A stretch of 64,000 nucleotides of DNA from Hymenopellis radicata (Eukaryota > Basidiomycota > Agaricomycetes > Agaricales > Physalacriaceae), in contig JADNRX010000069.1 in the NCBI GenBank assembly GCA_015501595.1, positions 123,574 to 187,573 of the forward strand, written 5' to 3'. Numbering within the stretch: position 1 is the first letter of the stretch; every line of letters starts with the position of its first letter. The notes under the pieces were generated by a model. The model had not been told where the DNA came from and did no database searches. It worked only from the letters and a program-made list of their open reading frames with translations. A program made the position numbers and the translations under genes. This document shows positions 21,871-33,849 of the stretch, in pieces.

Positions 21871-23991
21871 CTACCACGACGCCTTGATCAAATCCGCCGC
21901 CTTCTCCGCAATCCCATACAGCGTAGCAGACAGATGCGCGCTGACCTGGGTGGGCATAACACTCGCGTCAACCACGCGCACGTTGGCAGTTCCATACACC
22001 TTCAAGTCCGCGCCGACGACACCGCCGAGATCCTTCCTCATCATCGCAAGCGAGCCGACGGGGTGGGCGACCGCTGCGAAGCCGTTGGAGACCCAGTTGC
22101 GCCAGCTGTCGTCTGAACCGTCGACTGCCGAACCGGGAATGGTCTCCCCAGTAGAAAGAGTGCTGATAGGAGGAGAGGTCAGGATCTTGCGGGCGAGCTT
22201 GCATGCAGCGATTTGAACATCGAGATCCCAGTCAACGGAGAAGTAGTTGACGGTAACGGCAGGCTGAGTGAAGGGATCGGCTGACGTGATTTGGACGTTT
22301 CCTCGGCTGAAGGGAAGGAGTTGCCACAAGTCGATACCAAGGTCGCTGGAAAGAGGTTAGCTGATTCGACGCCTGGATAAAGTTTCGACTCACTCGGGAT
22401 ATCCGCTGTCGAAGAAGAGCTCTGCGACGGGCGCTAGACGAAGCGTCAGTCAGAAGCTTGACAAAAGCGGTGGTAGCGACGACTAACCATTGCTGTTAAT
22501 GATCAGATCAGCCTGGATACCGAAGATGGATTCCAGTGCTTCCTGGCTGACACCAGCACTCGCTTGATTCGCGGCCCACGAGCTCAAGTTGTCCTGAATC
22601 TTGCTAATGGAAGCCTGAGCGTCGTCTCCGAAGACTTGATAGATGTTCGGGTACGCGATAGCGTCAGAAGGACCTTGTCCTCCATAGTCGTATCCGTTGC
22701 CCTTCGCACCAAGGGAGTTCATAGTCTGCTCTTGAAGGTTCTTGCCCACTTGCTTGAGCTCAAGCTGAGTGGTGATGCCGAGAGGGGAGAGCACATCCGA
22801 GTCGCCGATTCCAGATAGCTGGAGGAGCGCAGGAGATTGTATGGCGCCGGCAGCGACAATAACCTCTCGGTTGGCGGTCGCGGTGTACTTAGTGGTGGAT
22901 CCCTCGCGTTGAAACTCGACGCCTGAAGCAGCGAGTGGGCTGCTTCCCTCCTTCCAGTTGATCTTGGTGACCTATCATGACGTTAGATCAAAGCCTATAA
23001 GACCTAAAATAAATTGACACACATGGTAGGTCGTCAAGGTGAGCCAGTTTGTCCTAATGTCCTCAACGGGGGTAAGGTAAGCCTGGCAGGAGGAAGAACG
23101 ATGGTCGCCGTCGTGCCAGTCCAGCGTCTGTGCTAAGATTTAATTTTGTAACGAACGGAGTGAAAGTAGAGCGCGTACCAAGGGCGTAATAGATACGCAG
23201 TTGGCCCCACCGCCATTGGTATCAGCAGAGTGCTCGATACCGGTCAGGTTTACGATAGTCTCGACGAAACTACCCTGCTGAGGTCCACCGTACATGAGAT
23301 CGGGATACGTAACTTGAACGGGTCCGCTGGTGCCATGATAATCGGGATTGGATTGAGCCCCCTGTGCCTTTTGCTGGTCATTTGGTGCGGAGAATGTTTC
23401 GGACTAAATAATCAGATATAAATCAACCTAACGGTATCTGTTAATTAACGCACCTTCTTCATGTAGGAGAACATTCCATTCCAGTCCCATCCAGAATTCG
23501 CGTCTGAATCCTCCAACAAAGAGAGCCAAGCGTCGTATTGAGCGGCCAATCCACGGGTATAATGACCGCCATTGATTGACGTGCTGCCACCAAGGGTTTT
23601 GCCACTAAAGAACTTGGAATCAACATCGTTGCATGTTCATGATAAGAAAAGCTTACCCATGCATGGTCTTCCCTTGGTCAGTGCTCCAAGCCCAGTCCAG
23701 TTCAGTGCCAAAGGCTTGACTGTACGCGTAAATGTCATAGACGCGAGAGTCATCGCGATCGTCTGCGCCAGCCTCGATCAGCAAAACCGACACGCTCGAA
23801 TCCTCCGCAAGACGCGCTGCCACAGTCGTGCCAGCTAACCCCGCACCAACCACGATATAGTCGAAAGTCTGGTCCTTTACTTCACTCGCTCGTGTAGTGA
23901 CACCATAGGCGCGTTTTCGCAAAGGAGACGCGGTCGAAGAGCCCAAGAGGACGGCGGTAAATAGGAAAGAGAATGAAATAGACCGCATCAT
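21871..23991 (-). CDS. Secreted GMC oxidoreductase (AA3-like), copy A, intact
   Basis: FAD-dependent glucose-methanol-choline oxidoreductase, probably an extracellular alcohol or sugar oxidase/dehydrogenase that supplies H2O2 or electrons during wood or litter decay. Seven exons (23991-23657, 23604-23454, 23403-23179, 23127-23023, 22971-22488, 22433-22394, 22345-21871) give 604 aa. A signal peptide begins MMRSISFSFLFTAVLLGSST. The FAD-binding motif is DYIVVGAGLAGTTVAARLAE followed by IEAGAD. The GMC signatures are GKTLGGSTSINGG and then REVIVAAGAIQSPALLQLSG. The C-terminal catalytic region contains [11 protein letters not shown] and, 40 residues later, DASVMPTQVSAHLSAT, so both active-site histidines are present. 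Substrate is not deducible. Its promoter lies against the start of the repeated Helitron-like body. Confidence 0.93.
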
Positions 23992-24690
23992 TAAAATAAA
24001 ATAAGAAGAATGAAGGGAATAAGAAAAGGACAAGGTAAGCGCGGTTGCTCTTATGTAGCATTTGATTCCGTGCTACACGAGACGGTATCAGGGTGGACCC
24101 GACATCGTTTCATCGCTCCACCCTTCCCCGGGTCTTGAAGCCCGGTCTATGATGTAGGGACTGATATGCCGTGGTCGCGAATGGGGAGGGCGATAAAACT
24201 GTCGACTTCTGACAAGTAACTCAGAATCCTGTGGTGACGGTAGAAGAAAACAAAAGCCGACTTGCCGAGTCAACTGGACTCATTTTCTTGTCGACAGTTT
24301 TGAATGGCGGGGGACACGGCAGTCCCGAGGTCCTCTCTGAGACGAATGAGATGTACGTCGGCCCTCTCATGATGATGCAATGATGATGATGGTCATCCGA
24401 CGAGTGAGAGACGTGGTCTGGACGACGGACCGTCTGCTCGAAACGATCGAAGGAGTAGCTCGGGGACGTGGGAGCCCGCCACTCATAGAAAGCGTTCGCG
24501 TCGCGGTCGTAGGAGTTGGCGATGTCGGCTACCTCATGCCCGACACAGATACAGGCGCGCTGCAAGCTTGCTGTCAGGAGTGGTCGTGTTCTGGTTGGCG
24601 GCGACGACGACGGTGGTGGTGAGGCCGACGGGATCAATTGCTGCAGGGGTTGATCCGATCGAGGATTGCTTCCTGCCCTCATGTCCTCAT

Positions 24691-25123
24691 GTCCTCCGTC
24701 TTCGTGCGCTGTCGTCTACTCACTCTCCGCTGGGGCGCCGTCGTCTTCGTGCTCTCTGCCGTCTTCTTCTTACTCTCTCTCCTCTTCCAAGTGCGCGCGC
24801 CAAGCATGACCCGGTCTTTGGAGGATGCGCTATGGGCTGATAGCTGGGGCGGTGCGTGCCCATTCCTCTCTGCTTCTGTGTTGACTATTCTTTTGGCGGC
24901 AGGTTCGACTCCATCACCCGCCATCGCGTCCACCGCCGCCCATCGCCCACGACCAACTCGGCTCCACGCCGCCGCTGGACACTCAAGACCCATTTTTAAC
25001 GCCTGCGCCGCTCTCTATGGCCACGACCAGCGCTCATACCGTGCATTCCGCGATCGCGCCGACGTCTCCGATGACCTGGCCGCCAATATCGCCTCCGCCA
25101 ACATCGTCTCAACCAGTGCTTAG
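24691..25123 (+). CDS. Candidate small membrane-anchored protein in the Helitron-like body
   Basis: The ATG at 24691 opens MSSVFVRCRLLTLRWGAVVF followed by a hydrophobic span (VLSAVFFLLSLLFQV), then ALWADSWGG. A 51-bp GTGCGT...GGCAG intron (24840-24890) can be removed or read through without changing frame. The rest is Ala/Arg-rich to TAG at 25121-25123. Essentially the same frame is kept at 38704-39136 and 58749-59181. No family is recognised. It could be a captured gene fragment or a chance frame. Confidence 0.3.
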
Positions 25124-25456
25124 ACCCGGATCGCGGTTACACGGGCGGCCGTCGACTCGCGACCGCGTTTCTTCTCTTTCCACAACTCTTCGCCATCAAG
25201 CCCGACGACCACTTTCCCCTTGTCATCCGACACCTTGGATCGCGGCGCGACTACTTACGCCGTACGCTGTCTTACACTACCTCTAATTATTTACATACTC
25301 TAACCTACACCTGTTCAATCGACTCGTTAGCTATCATCACTCGTACACGTCGCAGAATACGTTACCTTTTGTTCTATCTAACTAAATAAATTGGTTTTCT
25401 CTTTATTTCCGTGCAAAAGTGTCAGTACCCCAAGTCTAAAGCGAACGAAACGGTTA

Positions 25457-27110
25457 CTAACCTTGCAAGGTCGAAATCCACTCTCTTTCAAGGCTGCTCA
25501 ACGACGAGTCAAGAGCCGTCGTCCGAAATGCTGTCAAGTTGGTAAGGCCACGGCTAAGAAGAACGGGCTGAATACTTACCGCCTCATTTTCAAGCACATC
25601 CGCCCGCTGTAATCGAATTCCCGTAGGTAACAGATTGCAGGTAACAAGGAAATGGCAACTCACCTCAGCTGTTCTGAATGGTATCCAAGCGAACGGGACT
25701 GTACTGCTGTTAACAGTCAGAAACAACGAAGAGACAGCGTGCAACACTTAGACTTACTGCTGTGTGGGCCTCGGCTCAAAATCCCGCCAAAGAGATGCGC
25801 GGATCCTACAGCGCGAAGCCGAGTCGGAAACGAAACAAGCTGAGACGAACATGGTCAGAGAAAGAAAGGTAACAACGAGAAGAGGACTTACCGACGAAGA
25901 CGACAGCCACGTGAAGAGACACCCTCGACTTGAAGACAGATCAGTCAACGATACGGAGACAGAAGAGCAACGCGACGTACTAGTCAAGTCTACGACGACT
26001 AGTATCAAGACCTGATCAAGCCTCGGTCAATAAGTTTCAAGAAGACAAGTGGGGAGAGGACTCACAGACGTGCCCGTCACTGAAGTTGAAGGCAGCGTTA
26101 ACGAAGAGCAAAGGCCTTCGTCCTCATCAAACTCGAAGCTGATAACAAGTTAAAAGACATGACGGTGCCGAAGACTTACAGTATATCAACGTGAGGTCGA
26201 TATCTGCCGGCGAGATAGTCGGCGTCAGTGAGGGAACAAGACGACGAAGAGGAAAGCCAACCTCAGTACACTGTTCAAAGTTGATCCTGAGGTAGGTTAG
26301 TAATTGATGCAGCGAAGGAAAGGATGGACATACTTGAAAGTGAGAACCATGGAGACCGAGACGCGGTTGGCGAGGATAAGCCCGAAGGCGTTGATGTCTT
26401 GATGGTGATACAGGACCCGGATCTAAAGGAGAAGTCGTCAACATCAAGGTCAATTCATAGAACAGATCAACATACCTTCAAGACAACAACGAGCAACAGT
26501 CGAGACGTCGACTGGTGTCGATGTCGACAAAAGTAAGTGCAATCTAAGCGAGCTTCAAGGCCAGACCGATGAGATTGAAGGCGCGACTGACCAAGGATAA
26601 GAACAAGTCTTGATGAACAGTCGAACATAAAGGCAAGTCTAACGAACGGTAAGTCAACCAACCAACACGTGTGAAGAAAAGTTCAACATACCCGTGACTT
26701 GAGAGCGACGACGCTGACGAGCGCCGCCCCGAGTCCAAGTCCCATCAAGTCGGATCCGGACATGTTGGCGGGGTCAAGTCGAACATGTTGACGGGGTCGT
26801 CCCGCGCTACGAAGCGATCGCATAGATGGCGGCGAGAGCCGTCAAACAGTCGAATCCCGACGTCCCGACGTCCTGCGGAACGATGAGCCCAAGTTCAACA
26901 TGACGGTAGGAAGACACCTACCCGGCGGACACGACGATGACCTAGCGATCCCGATGAGGGCAGCAAGACGACGTCGAAGAGACGACCGACATCGTGGTCG
27001 TAGTGGGAGAGAGGGGCATAGTGGGCGAAGGGAAGAAAGAAAGTGGGGGATTCCAAGTCCGTGTTGGGTTATATATCCAAAGTTGTCCAAAGCAGATCCA
27101 GATCTGCCGG
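25457..27110 (-). pseudogene. Fragmented multi-exon gene Y1 (membrane-protein-like), probably decayed
   Basis: Read on the minus strand, a chain of short exon-like pieces is bounded by good donors (GTAAGT, GTATGT) and acceptors. An 89-bp piece at 26422-26334 encodes VLYHHQDINAFGLILANRVS then SMVLTFK. Its splice to 26286-26262 continues in frame as KINFEQCTE. Further pieces include FEFDEDEGLC (about 26140) and RTTALDSSLSSLEREWIS (about 25490). The 'LANR' helix recalls C-terminal regions of Agaricomycete seven-helix DUF6533/6534-type proteins, but this is a weak resemblance. I could not connect all pieces in one frame in copy A. A 1-bp difference in copy C (near 60250) changes the frame. A TATA-like TATATAAC lies near 27075. 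Copies are at about 39470-41122 and 59515-61168. Confidence 0.3.
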
Positions 27111-27123
27111 TATCCGAGGAGCG

Positions 27124-27900
27124 CTAATTCCGGGGGTATGACGTCTGCGTTTCCAAGCTATCCATTTGGCTTTGGGCACCGGATTGAGGAATGTCGAAAT
27201 TGGCGCCACACGTAAGTTGGTTTTGAGGAATGTTCTTCAATTCAAAGCATAAGGAGCCGAACGATGGGGCGGCAGTTCGAGTAATGTTTAGGCGAACATC
27301 TGCAAGAATTATCAGGCCGTCGATGCGAGATAGAAGCAAATGAACACACCTCGAAATCCAACAAGTCCCAAATCAAGATTTTGTCAATGCGAAAGGGTTC
27401 CCAAAGTCGAACGTTCGCGGATCCATATGGCTGTTGTATCCGCGTCCTGAGGCATGGTAACGCCGCCACGTAAGAGAAGAAATCGTAACCAAACGAAAGT
27501 GGGTTCCTCGGCGCGAACATCAAAATGGTGTCCCAATCACAAGACCGCGAGGTCTGCGGATCTCGATACGTCTAGAAGAAGGTCTATTAATATAATGAGC
27601 CGTCATCCACGAAATGAGGGCACATACCGTTGTTGAATGGGAACCCAATTTCGAGTCCGCGTGCTTTGCAGCGAGGTTTGAATTGTCTTGCCAGGGATTT
27701 CGCCCTGAATTAAGCATCCAGAATGTCGTAGCCGCAAGCTCCTTAACGCCGAGGAGGGATTCTCCATAGAAATGAGGTCCAGATCGAAAAGGGATGGGGG
27801 ATGGAGGCAAGGAGGAAAGGCCGCGTCACCCTTCCCAGGCTGTCGGTCCCGACGAGATAAGATTGGGTTCTTGAGGCACACCAGCGCCTCGTCATAGATA
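27124..27900 (-). pseudogene. Gene fragment X1 (unassigned), paralogous to X2
   Basis: Minus-strand pieces read LPPSPIPFRSGPHFYGESLL, then a GTATGT...TTCTAG intron, then TYRDPQTSRSCDWDTILMFA and FGYDFFSYVAALPC, and finally NIPQNQLTCGANFDIP before a stop. X2 at 30.25-31.0 kb has the matching pieces (FWSGLYFRGIFILGVVNATL, DPQTARSGDLGNAMLLIF, DFYMAALGWGRW, NNIFQNQLTCGVDFAIP). They are therefore paralogs conserved at protein level with in-frame changes. No known family was recognised. Joining the last exon requires a phase I could not satisfy, so this copy may be broken. Copies are at about 41136-41911 and 61200-61958. Confidence 0.3.
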
Positions 27901-28190
27901 GTACAACTCGAATTTACGGAAGCGGAACAAGGAGTGCCCGTCAGAAGTCGAATAAGACGCGTTTAGCGCGTTGTCGCGCCCCCAGAACCGTCGGGATGTC
28001 AGACGAGACTTTGCAAGAGAATATCCCGATACAATAGATGCGCGCGCAGGATGAGAAAAAGTCAGAATTTATTCGACGCGAGAAATTGAACTCGGCGTGG
28101 TGAGGGTATGAGAACAAGTCACGTCGATCGCTCGGGTTTGCCCGAATAGGAACTTGCGCTCAAACCATCACCTCGCTTGGACACTTCTCA

Positions 28191-28632
28191 ATGACGACGA
28201 CCTCTGGACTTCCCGCGGACTATTCGGAGGAGTTATGGCACACTGGAATAGTGTTGCCGTCGTCAACACAATCGGCACTTTCAGGTAAGCTTTTATTCAG
28301 AATGGTTTTCGGCTCACTGCTAATTAGGTTTTCTATATCCTTCCTCGCGGCGTGTACAAGAAGCTGATACGCACGTAACCAAAGAACCGCGTGTTATGGT
28401 GAGTGCCGATCCTTGCGTCAACGTTGAACTTTTTTAACATTCGAAGCATCATCTCTAGGAACATAGTGCGGCTCTGGAGCACTCCATCTTAAATTTCCAG
28501 CTCGTTCTTCTGTCAAATTTTAAATTTCTTAGAGTTCCTGTTTACTACGACGGCTATTACTACGCTAGGAAGCTTCGCTCGACTTGTATTCTACTGCTTT
28601 CTGCGTGTACGGTGCCGAAGCCCCGTCTTTGA
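28191..28632 (+). CDS. Hypothetical three-exon protein Z1, 112 aa, kept in all three units
   Basis: Exons 28191-28284, 28328-28398 and 28459-28632 join through GTAAGC...ATTAG and GTGAGT...TCTAG introns into one frame of 112 aa (MTTTSGLPADYSEELWHTGI at the start, ending CTVPKPRL). No signal peptide or known domain is seen; the C-terminal 35 residues are basic and hydrophobic. The exon structure and frame are preserved at 42202-42643 and 62249-62690. It is divergently oriented to X1. A related module (Z2) at 31.47-31.72 kb conserves the VT.EPRV motif at its exon 2 boundary. Confidence 0.45.
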
Positions 28633-28974
28633 ATACCGAAATCAACCGAGTCGTCCCTCCCGACTCAACCCCGACTTCATCGCTTATCAGTGTGTTCACG
28701 CGACAACCCTCTCCACGACGAGTCACCGGCAACATTCTCGCCTTACGGCTCGTGTCGTGTCCTGGGCCTTCCCACACCTGCGCCAACTATGATAACTAGT
28801 TACTTATTCTACATTACTGTACATCTGTTGCAGTCTCGTTAGTAGGGTACACTACACCACCAACGGCAGCATACCTTTTGTATCTACAGAGTCAATCAAC
28901 TGGTTTATCTGCCAAAAACAAGTTAGTAAGTCTACTTAACTTACTAGTGACACCAACGAGGACAAAGACAGGCG

Positions 28975-30160
28975 TTAGACGACAGCGAAAGCAAGGCTGA
29001 AGACGACGTCGAAACACAAGGCTGAATACGACGAAACACTCTTTGATAGGACAGTCAAGACTAGAAAGACTCGGATGAGTACAGGACACGACGGCGACAA
29101 AGATGAACGTACCTGATAGCCTTGACACAACAAGTCAAGAAGGCAGATTTGAAGACCATGGCAAAGGTCAAGTCGACGCCGATGGTTGAGGAGGCAATCG
29201 AAGGTCGAGGTCAAGAGTACTGTCGCGATGGTGAGTACAGATCCTAACGACAGCAGCGAAGATGAACTTACCAGCAACGAGTTCTTGTCACGGTTGACGA
29301 CTCCAAGTGGATACTAATGACACGGATAGCAATCAACAAGCACTCTGAACCTGGGAGACCGACCTGACAAGACGATGTTGAAGCCGAGATCCCAGTTGAC
29401 GGCGTGACGGAAGCCATGGCGATGAGGATGAACGTAGTAGTGATAGACGTTGAGCTCAACGAGGTTGGAGATGAGGTCGACAATGTTCATCAAGGCGAAG
29501 GTAAGATGCACAGCGAAGATAAGGCTGGACGGTAGAAAACTATCGAAGTACAATAAGCACAACACGTAGATAGACGAACATAACCAACATACCTCGAATG
29601 TAGTCGGCGGATTGAACAGATAGCTGCGACATCTCCAATCAACGACGACGAAGGACACGAGAACAAGAAGACTTACGGAGGGTAAGAGGATGAGAGGCCC
29701 TGGCAAAGGATTATGTTCAAGTTGAAGGCGGGTCGTCTATGAACAAGGTTTGCAATCAACAAACAATCCGAACCAAGAAACCCAACGTACCGTGACTTGA
29801 AGAATTGCGCCAGTCGTCAACCGGGGGCGCGCCGCACAATGTGCCAAGTCGAACACACTGCCATCAACGGCGGTCGGGGTCGAGGTCCAAGTTGTTGAGT
29901 CAAGTCCGAATCCAAGGAGACGGCGGGCATCGTAGCGATAGACACCATCGAGCAGAGTGCGCTGATTATCGGTGAGCGACAAGTTCAACATGATGGTCAG
30001 AAGCAACTGACCATATGGCGGACATGAGGAGCTCCTGATCCCGACGAGACGTCGGCGAGGGAGCAATGGTGATGAGGAGAGTTCCGCCCGTCGAGGCCAT
30101 CGTGGTCGCAGTTGAAGAGATCTAGGAGGTCAAAGTGGGGGAAGGGAAGAAAGAACTGGG
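28975..30160 (-). pseudogene. Fragmented multi-exon gene Y2 (membrane-protein-like)
   Basis: Minus-strand pieces between consensus splice sites read as follows: RTLLDGVYRYDARRLLGFGL; TTRLQLEHNPLPGPLILLPS; MSQLSVQSADYIR; ALMNIVDLISNLVELNVYHY with NWDLGFNIVLS; YPLGVVNRDKNSLL; and GSVLTIATVLLTSTFDCLL. The LMNIVDLI...VYHYYV...W.LGFNIVL segment resembles the mid-region of DUF6534-type seven-helix proteins of Agaricomycetes ('LDTVH..L..H.VYHYLV.NY...W.L..EV'). This is inference by eye. Frames could not be joined throughout, which suggests decay. Copies are at about 42986-44407 (interrupted by a MITE) and from 63034 to beyond the window. Confidence 0.3.
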
Positions 30161-30239
30161 GGATCCCAGGTCCGTGTTGGATTATATCCAAAGTCGTCCG
30201 GTCCAGATGCAGATCTACATTAATCCGAGCGGCATTAAT

Positions 30240-31012
30240 TCGAGGGCGATGACGTCGTCGTAACCATGCTATCTGTTTGACTTTGGAAACCGAATTCGAG
30301 GGATGGCGAAATCGACGCCACACGTAAGTTGGTTTTGAAAAATGTTATTCAATAGAGAGTATGTTGAAGCGAGAATGTCGGGTGATATTGTAGATGAAAT
30401 TGTAGAATACTCCTGGGGAATTATGAGAGCGCGCGGGGCAAGAATCAGAATAGGAACGTACCATGCAGATCAACAACATGACAGCACCCCGAATCGAGAT
30501 CTCTTCCGCTCCCAAAACAATACCGTTTGAAAGGTCGCATCGTACCCAGAATAACCATCGTCCCCATCCCAACGCCGCCATGTAAAAGTCCAAATCCGAC
30601 TCGAATTCCGTCCGAACTTGAAAAATGAGCAACATTGCGTTACCCAGATCACCAGACCGCGCGGTCTGCGGATCTAGACATTCTTTCAAAAACTCTAAAA
30701 AGAAACATCAGCCAACGCGGTACAGGAACGGGGGGACTTACAATTTTGAATAGGATTGGCATATCCGTGTCCGTGAGCATAGAGCTCGTTCCTCGCAAAG
30801 ACGATGTCGAGATTACTGTTCCAGGGCGGCGTAAGAGTCGCGTTAACGACGCCAAGTATGAATATCCCGCGGAAATAGAGCCCAGACCAAAATGAGATGG
30901 GGGATGGAGGTAAGGTTGAAAAGCCGCGTCAGCGCCGTCCACGTTCCCAGGCTGCCGGTCCCGACACGATAAGATTGAGTTATGGAGGCACCCGAGCTCC
31001 TCGTCATAGATA
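30240..31012 (-). pseudogene. Gene fragment X2 (unassigned), paralogous to X1
   Basis: Minus-strand pieces read FWSGLYFRGIFILGVVNATL then TPPWNSNLDIVFARNELYAH, then DPQTARSGDLGNAMLLIF and DFYMAALGWGRWLFWVRCD. After a GTACGT...CCAG intron comes EYSTISSTISPDILAS through NNIFQNQLTCGVDFAIP to a TAG near 30250. The pieces parallel X1. No known domain is seen. The copy in unit B is at about 44908-45680. Confidence 0.3.
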
Positions 31013-31468
31013 ACATAGCTCGTAGTTAGCGGGAGCGGAAGTCAAGCAAAGGAGAGAAAAATCGAATATGACGCGTTTTGATGCGATTTTGGTCCTGCGC
31101 TTTGTCGGGATTGAGATTACGTTGCTGTCAGAGTAATTTCCGACCATTGCTCTGGTGCGAGAAGAATGCGAGACCATTGAATTGGAGGTCGGCAGCAAAA
31201 CGAGTTCAGCACAGTGATGGCTGAAGGTCAAGTCGGCCCGATCACTTGGTCTTGCCTGATCCGGCACTTGACCTCTGACCACGACCTTCGACACACCATT
31301 TCGCGCCCTGGCGACGACGACAATCTCAAGACATTTAGTGCCGACATCGGATACAATTGAAGACTTACGACACGTCCAACACGCGCGCTCCTTGCGGAAT
31401 TAGTCGGATGTGCAAGGTAAGCTTTCATTTAAATCATACTAAACGTTTCTTGACTCACCGTGAATTAG

Positions 31469-31718
31469 GGTTTCAAGAACTCGCATGTTGACGGTTCTCG
31501 GCTCTGGTTACTATTGTAACCAGCGAGCCTCGTGTAATTGTGAGTGCGGATCCTTCCTCGCATGTCAAGTTTATTGACCTGGCGCTCGGTGGTCATAGGG
31601 TGGGATTCCGCAGATTACTGGAGTCCTCTGGTGCTCGGAGGAGGCGGTGTCGATGTTGGAGATGTGGGTGGCAATGGTAACGCCGTTCCCCAACGTAGTA
31701 TTACAGGTGAGTTTTTAG
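31469..31718 (+). pseudogene. Z2 module, diverged relative of Z1
   Basis: After an intron beginning GTAAGCTTTCATTT that resembles Z1 intron 1, the frame contains VTIVTSEPRVI (Z1: HVTKEPRVM). A second similar intron (GTGAGTGCGGATCCTT versus GTGAGTGCCGATCCTT) follows, then GGIPQITGVLWCSEEAVSML to a stop at 31716-31718. An in-frame TGA in exon 2 and a short first exon suggest it is broken. The copy in unit B is at about 46136-46385. Confidence 0.35.
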
Positions 31719-32299
31719 TTCAAGTTCATTTCAAGAAGATTTAGTTCATTCATGCTGGGGCAGCTTCGCCGTACACACTCTGTATCTACGGTGTTTTGAA
31801 TCGACTGTATCTATTTATTCTACTGCGCACTTAAGGCGCGAAGATCTCAACCCGCATGGCACGTAACCTCCACCCGAACTCGTCGAGCATGCAAGGCGCG
31901 CCGTTCTCGCTCCCCCGGCGGCAACCGAAGAGCTCAAGAAGCTAGCACAGCATATAAATTTATCGTCAGGAACGAGGAAGATCAGAATGAAGGAAAGGTA
32001 CGTACCTCAAGTTCAACTTGGAAAAGTTTGTGCTGACTTCTGGCGCTCCAGACGCCTCCAAGAGCACGCGGAAAGTTCAAGGATCTTCAAGCGGAAGTTA
32101 TTATTGGAACGCGAACGAAAATGAGCAACGTACGTACGTACGTTCGTGATACTGATCTTCTATATGTGGCGCGGTGAAGCAACAATTCTTGCAGTCCTCG
32201 TCGGGACCGGCGGATCCAGCGCCGGCGGGCACGACGACTACGTGGAGGAGGCAAGACGTCGCAGGCCGACTCCTTGGCGATGACGGGAATGTGTCGTTG

Positions 32300-33720
32300 A
32301 AGATAGTTTCCTAAATGGTATGATGAGATTTTAGAATGTGACTAGAACGGTGACGTACCGTTTGTTCCTCATCCGAAATTGTACCGCGGAGCTGACCCAT
32401 GAACAGATCGAATCGCCATCAAGTTCCGAATTGGGCGAAGATTATGGTTCGTGTTGGAATGTGGCGTCATTCCCGCTTGGAATGCGTAGTTCTAGATGAG
32501 ATTGAGCAGGACGCGATTGAGGAGAAGGTACATTCACCTTCCTTCTCAAACTTCGCCATAGTGACGATGGGTTGACAGCGGGTTTGACCTCGGGAGGTTG
32601 GAAGAATGGTGACGGCGACTGGGAGTTCGGATTTTGGCTGAGCGTGGTGGGGGCGGGATCGTGGAAGAGCGCCGATAGCGGCATCGAGCTCGACGTCTTG
32701 ACGAAGCATCCGTTGTCCAGCTGGTCATCTTGACGCCAATTTCCTAACTGGGCTGTTCAACTTTCGAAGTGCAATTTAAAGGTAACGTACCTGTATGACC
32801 CGAGGCCACGGAGTTGAGCTGAATTCCCTCAGATTCAAATCTGGATCCCGTCCAAAAGGGGTCGTTATCGATGGCGATGATTGTGGCGACTGAAATAGGT
32901 AAACCGCGTCGTCGCGAGGACTGGTGGGCGTTCTCCTGGGTCTAGAACGGTGTCAGTGATGCGGTCATTAGATGCGTGATAGACGTGCCATATGCCACGT
33001 CTTCCCTCTCTGTTGCTAACGGTTGATCAATCTAGTGGGCGCTGCCGAGTCGGGGGCCTGCCGAGATGATGTTGGATTTCGCGCGGCGGCGGGCTGGTGG
33101 ACACGAGGAAGACGACGAGCGACGTTGATGAGAGGTACTGGTATGTCGTATCGCTCTGCGCTCGCAGCTCTTAGGAGGTTATTCTTGATAATTTCCTAGT
33201 TGGTATGTTGAACTTTCGAAGAGGGTTGAAAAAAAGGTGACGTACCATGCCCAGCCGAGACCGCGGACTTAGCAACTAATTACCTCAGATCCAGATCGGA
33301 CTCACGCTCCAAATGGGGCGACGTATGGTTCGAGTTCGCATGTGGCGTAATTTTGCCGAATTGATATTCGTTTCTGTGCATCTTTCAGCACTGAATGGAG
33401 GCCGAATAATGAAGATTCTAACCTTTATCTCGGTCATTTGGGTTGTCGCTGCCCTTGCCGGGAAAGGTTTGCAACGGGTGTGAGTCCAAGTCGGGATGGA
33501 GCGAGATTGGCGCCAGAGATGAATACAAGGCAGTCGGGAACTCTTGGCATTCGAATCGCGCTCTGGTCGGGATGTTTGGCGTCTTCATCGCTTAAAGTTC
33601 CTGCTTGGAATGTTCAAGATTCGAAGTTGAACCAAAAGGTGACGTACCGCCATTCATTCGATCCCGCAGAATCACAATTGGACTTGCTCCATCAAGTACG
33701 GATGGGGTCGCGTTGCTCTG
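32300..33720. repeat. Four diverged tandem modules in the Helitron-like body
   Basis: Around 32308, 32740, 33190 and 33596 the same order of landmarks recurs: TTTCCTA..TGG, then GAACTTTCGAAG or a variant, then AAGGTGACGTACC or AAGGTAACGTACC, then an AT/C-rich stretch with CAGAT and GGGTCG/GGGGCG. On the minus strand each carries a GTACGTCACC-like donor. Spacing is about 410-450 bp. This looks like old tandem duplication of an exon-intron unit. The copy in unit B is at 46967-48387. Confidence 0.45.
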
Positions 33721-33849
33721 ACGTGTTTATCGCGGGTCACGACCCCGTTTCTTGAGAAGGTATGAACTCGGAGGTAAGATTTACCTTTGCGACAATGGAT
33801 GTTCCTCTAACTGCCCTGAAATTGTTAGAACAGAATGAAACGGAAGTCA

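Noticed and set aside
24221..24682. Minus-strand 153-aa frame upstream of the GMC gene.
   Set aside because: It is interrupted or altered by indels in units B and C, is low-complexity, and overlaps the presumed GMC promoter.
25391..31300. Frequent GTAAGT/CTTAC motifs as a CRISPR-like or regulatory repeat array.
   Set aside because: Spacing is irregular and the motifs are splice sites of exon-like pieces, not regularly spaced identical repeats.
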